Source: Pelargonium tetragonum (taxonomy: Eukaryota > Streptophyta > Magnoliopsida > Geraniales > Geraniaceae). Taken from it: a stretch of DNA of 64,000 bases. Positions 61,397 to 64,000 of the stretch are shown in pieces (position 1 is the first letter of the stretch; every line of letters begins with the position of its first letter). The stretch covers positions 36,468 through 100,467 of the forward strand of contig JAYMTL010000067.1 in the NCBI GenBank assembly GCA_036897445.1. The letters are read 5' to 3'. The notes beneath the pieces were generated by a model. The model ran no database searches and had not been told where the DNA came from. It saw only the letters and a program-made list of their open reading frames with translations. Both the position numbers and the translations under genes were made by a program.

Positions 61397-64000
61397 TGAA
61401 ATTTGAAATCGAATCAAAATCGAGGGGTATTTTGGGTTTGACTAGTTATTAATATTAGAATGACATTTTCTGCAAATAGAATTTGTTGAAAAATAAAAAC
61501 AGGGTGCCCTATCCCTTGTTAATGAAATCTAGAGTTATAGTTAGGCCAGGTCTCTTTTTTGTACTCTTTTGTAGTCAGGGCTTGAGCACTCGAACTTCTA
61601 GCTTTAATAGTAAAAGCTCGTACATAAGAATTTTGTAGAAAACAGAAGGGGTAGTCTAATTATACTACGTTGTGCTTGTTTATTTTTATGGTATATCTTT
61701 ATTTCAATGAATGGGGCTTCCATACATTTTAGGAGTATTTACACTTGGTACTAAAGCGCCCCCCGTATAAGATAAACGAACTAAGACTAAATGATAAGTG
61801 TACAGTGACTAATTAACAATAGTTATGTAAAGAAGTTCTTAAGGTTTTTTGAAATATGTTTACATACACTCTGTCGAGTGGAGTTTCCCAATTTTATAAA
61901 CTTTTGGAGATTTCTTTCTGAATTGATAAAACTCTTGGTAACTGTACTCTTTTAAAGTATATAAACTACTAAATTCTATTTTACAAGGACCTTTACCTTA
62001 ATTGATAGACTGAAGTATATTTTATTTGTCACTAGGGGTAGCGCTAAGGTAGATTTTATAGTACTACTAAGCACCTTTAATTTATACAATAAAACAAAAA
62101 ACTTTTGCTTTAGTTCTAATTTGATCTTATGTATTATCTTGTTGTTGTTGTGTTAAAAATATATTGTGAAATTCTTGCCAGTTTCATAGTAGAGTAGCAT
62201 AGAGATCTGGTCATATTTTTCTTAAATTGCAGTCATAGTATAGAAAGTCATTTGGTTTTGTACCAATTAAAGAAAATCTTTTTACAGCAATTGAAAGCTA
62301 GTTGCTCCTTTTACAAGAGTACTCTATATTACATATATCCCTACAATATTCTAAACAGGGAATTTTTCTAACGATTCCCAGGGCACAGTTTTATATAAGA
62401 AAAAGAAAAGGAATTGCTATCCTATTCGGGGGATTGCCCTTATAATTAATAGTAAAGGAAAACCTATGCATCATAACAGGAAATACAAAGGATCTAGAAA
62501 AACTTTTAAGTAAGCAAAGGAGTAGTCCATTTCTGTATTACAAGACTCTTAATTGAACTTCTTTAATTAAAGCTGAGTTGGGTTTCTCCTTAAAGAAACT
62601 CTCTTAGGGACACTGTAGTTGAAGTAATCCTGGAGTGTTTAATAAGCATAAGGGGCTCATTGTTTTAAGAAACTACCGCAGCGGATATAATTTTATCTCT
62701 CTGTTGTACATGGATTCGGGAAAAGTACTTTTAGAACTAAGGGCTTACCAAAATTTTTTGCTTTTCCTGAAATATTTGCGTTTCCGAGACTCTGATAGAA
62801 ATAAGAAAGACTTAAGAATTTCTGCTTTAACCTCCCTTGTATCCTGCTAGGGGTTACTTTATATAAGACTTTAAAACTTGAAATATCTACGACTTAAAAG
62901 CCAGGATTAGGACTGACCTTTGGATCTAAAATTCTTTATTACCCGAGATTCTTAGAGCTTTTAGGGGTTTTATCACCTAAGTCCTATTTTCTTAGATTTG
63001 TTCTTTAATAGCCCCTTGTTTTAGATCTAAAACTGAGAGAAGTATAGGTTAGAACCTAATTAATCTTAAATCCGCAGTCCAAAAAGGATTGGATTTATTA
63101 ACTAATTTATAAATCATAACAGGATTCCGGGGCATTCTCAATTTACGAAATTTTTTTGGCTTTTAGTGTTATATAAAATAGCAGGACTTTGTTCTGATTT
63201 AGTAGGTCCTAATTTTAAGAAAGAAACTGGTTTTTAATTCTATGTCTTCTAAGCAGTAAAATTGGATGCCCTGTTATGCAAAAATTAGAGCTTATGTAAA
63301 ATATGTCTCTTTGTACAATTTGTTATAAAAAAGTCTAGAATAGTACAAGAATACCTTGAAACACGGGGAATCCTTTTTAGAGGAGGCAGCTTTTAACCCA
63401 ACAGTTAAGAAATTTGCTAGTAGTTCCTTTTTTATGTCAAAAAGCTAAAGAGATTGGGAATTGGATTCAGAAAACATAATAAGGAATACCCCGAGGTAAC
63501 CCGCGATAAAGCCTTATCCTTAAGAGATTTTTTATTAAAAATTACTAGGTGCAGACAGTCCTCCCTCTACATAAATCGGGGTCTGGTTTTGTATTGAAGC
63601 AGAGTATCCTGTGTAAATATTATAAATTTACTAACTTTGGCTATTCGAATTAATAGGGGTTTAATCCTAGGAGCTTTTTAAGCGTTTCAGGTCGATATCT
63701 AGGCTGAATTACTATTTAAATTAGTGAATCTAATTTGTACTATAAGACAGGTATTAAATTAAAAAGAGAGAGTCAAATATTTGAATCTTTCCGAAAATTA
63801 CCAGCTAAAGATTTATGTAAAATCAAGCTAAGGACTAATTCGATTCGAGGTTTCTAGATTAAGGCATAAATGGAACTTTTAATCTTGCGTAATTTTATTT
63901 AACCTTGGCGCGGGGTTGCCCCCAAAACACTATAACTGCTCTTTAGTTTAGTAAACTCTTAAACGCTATAGGAAAGGCTTCCATTAAAACTCTTTAACTT
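61397..64000. other. non-coding background to the window end
   Basis: One 71-codon frame (62635-62850, plus, GTG start) with mixed composition and no motif. A T-loop-like cgaacttc box near 61590 (minus) is isolated. No repeats or RNA genes were recognised. The window ends inside background sequence. Confidence 0.5.

Noticed and set aside
1-64000. CRISPR array, insertion sequence, group I/II intron or plasmid-like origin
   Set aside because: I saw no regular direct repeats, no terminal inverted repeats with a transposase, no intron core motifs and no iteron clusters.

Overview
This 64 kb window is close to a gene desert. By eye it is about one third G+C (21 of 60 in the first line). I found no protein gene I can name, no rRNA core motif, no transposase or reverse transcriptase, no CRISPR array and no long repeat. 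The longest start-to-stop frames are only 79-89 codons. Stop codons make up roughly 7-8% of triplets, so chance alone would give frames of that length. A bacterial, phage or compact viral genome would not look like this. The likeliest source is non-coding DNA of a large, expanded organelle genome (mitochondrion or plastid). A gene-free eukaryotic nuclear stretch is the alternative. I cannot name the organism.

Two kinds of sequence alternate. The background has many short purine or pyrimidine runs and is very rich in TAG and CTA while poor in ATG and CAT. Set into it are short patches (100-600 bases) with strong strand asymmetry. They are T-rich on the plus strand near 5.6, 14.8, 15.6, 22.6, 45 and 61 kb, and T-rich on the minus strand near 1.5, 8.0, 11.6, 46.8, 50.0 and 50.9 kb. 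On their T-rich strand the patches carry short frames rich in Leu, Val, Ile, Phe and Ala that look like pieces of membrane proteins. In two patches (45.1 kb plus, 50.1 kb minus) two such frames overlap and could be joined by one frameshift. Several frames lengthen only if TGA is read as Trp. T-rich DNA encodes hydrophobic residues automatically, so this suggests decayed or edited genes but does not prove them.

Degenerate tRNA-like elements occur at 5.4, 16.6, 16.9, 24.0, 36.0, 44.3-44.45 and 60.6 kb. The best is 36024-36106 (minus), with an acceptor stem, a T arm and an anticodon-like stem. Most others keep the T-loop box but lack the 3' half of the T stem, which fits pseudogenes or a lineage with damaged or edited tRNAs. 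The 5.4 kb element has a loop that would read UCA, the tRNA-Trp anticodon of codes in which UGA is Trp.

Layout: 1-5.4 kb background with one minus patch; 5.4-5.8 kb tRNA-like element plus patch; 5.8-14.7 kb background with two minus patches and one TGA-rich frame; 14.7-17 kb the densest island (two plus patches, two tRNA-like elements); 17-36 kb mostly background; 36 kb best tRNA-like element; 36-44 kb background; 44.3-45.4 kb second island (three tRNA-like arms, a 73-codon frame, the largest patch); 46.7-51 kb three minus patches; 51-60.6 kb background; 60.6-61.4 kb tRNA-like element, T-rich patch and an 82-codon frame; background to the end. No functional pathway can be assigned.
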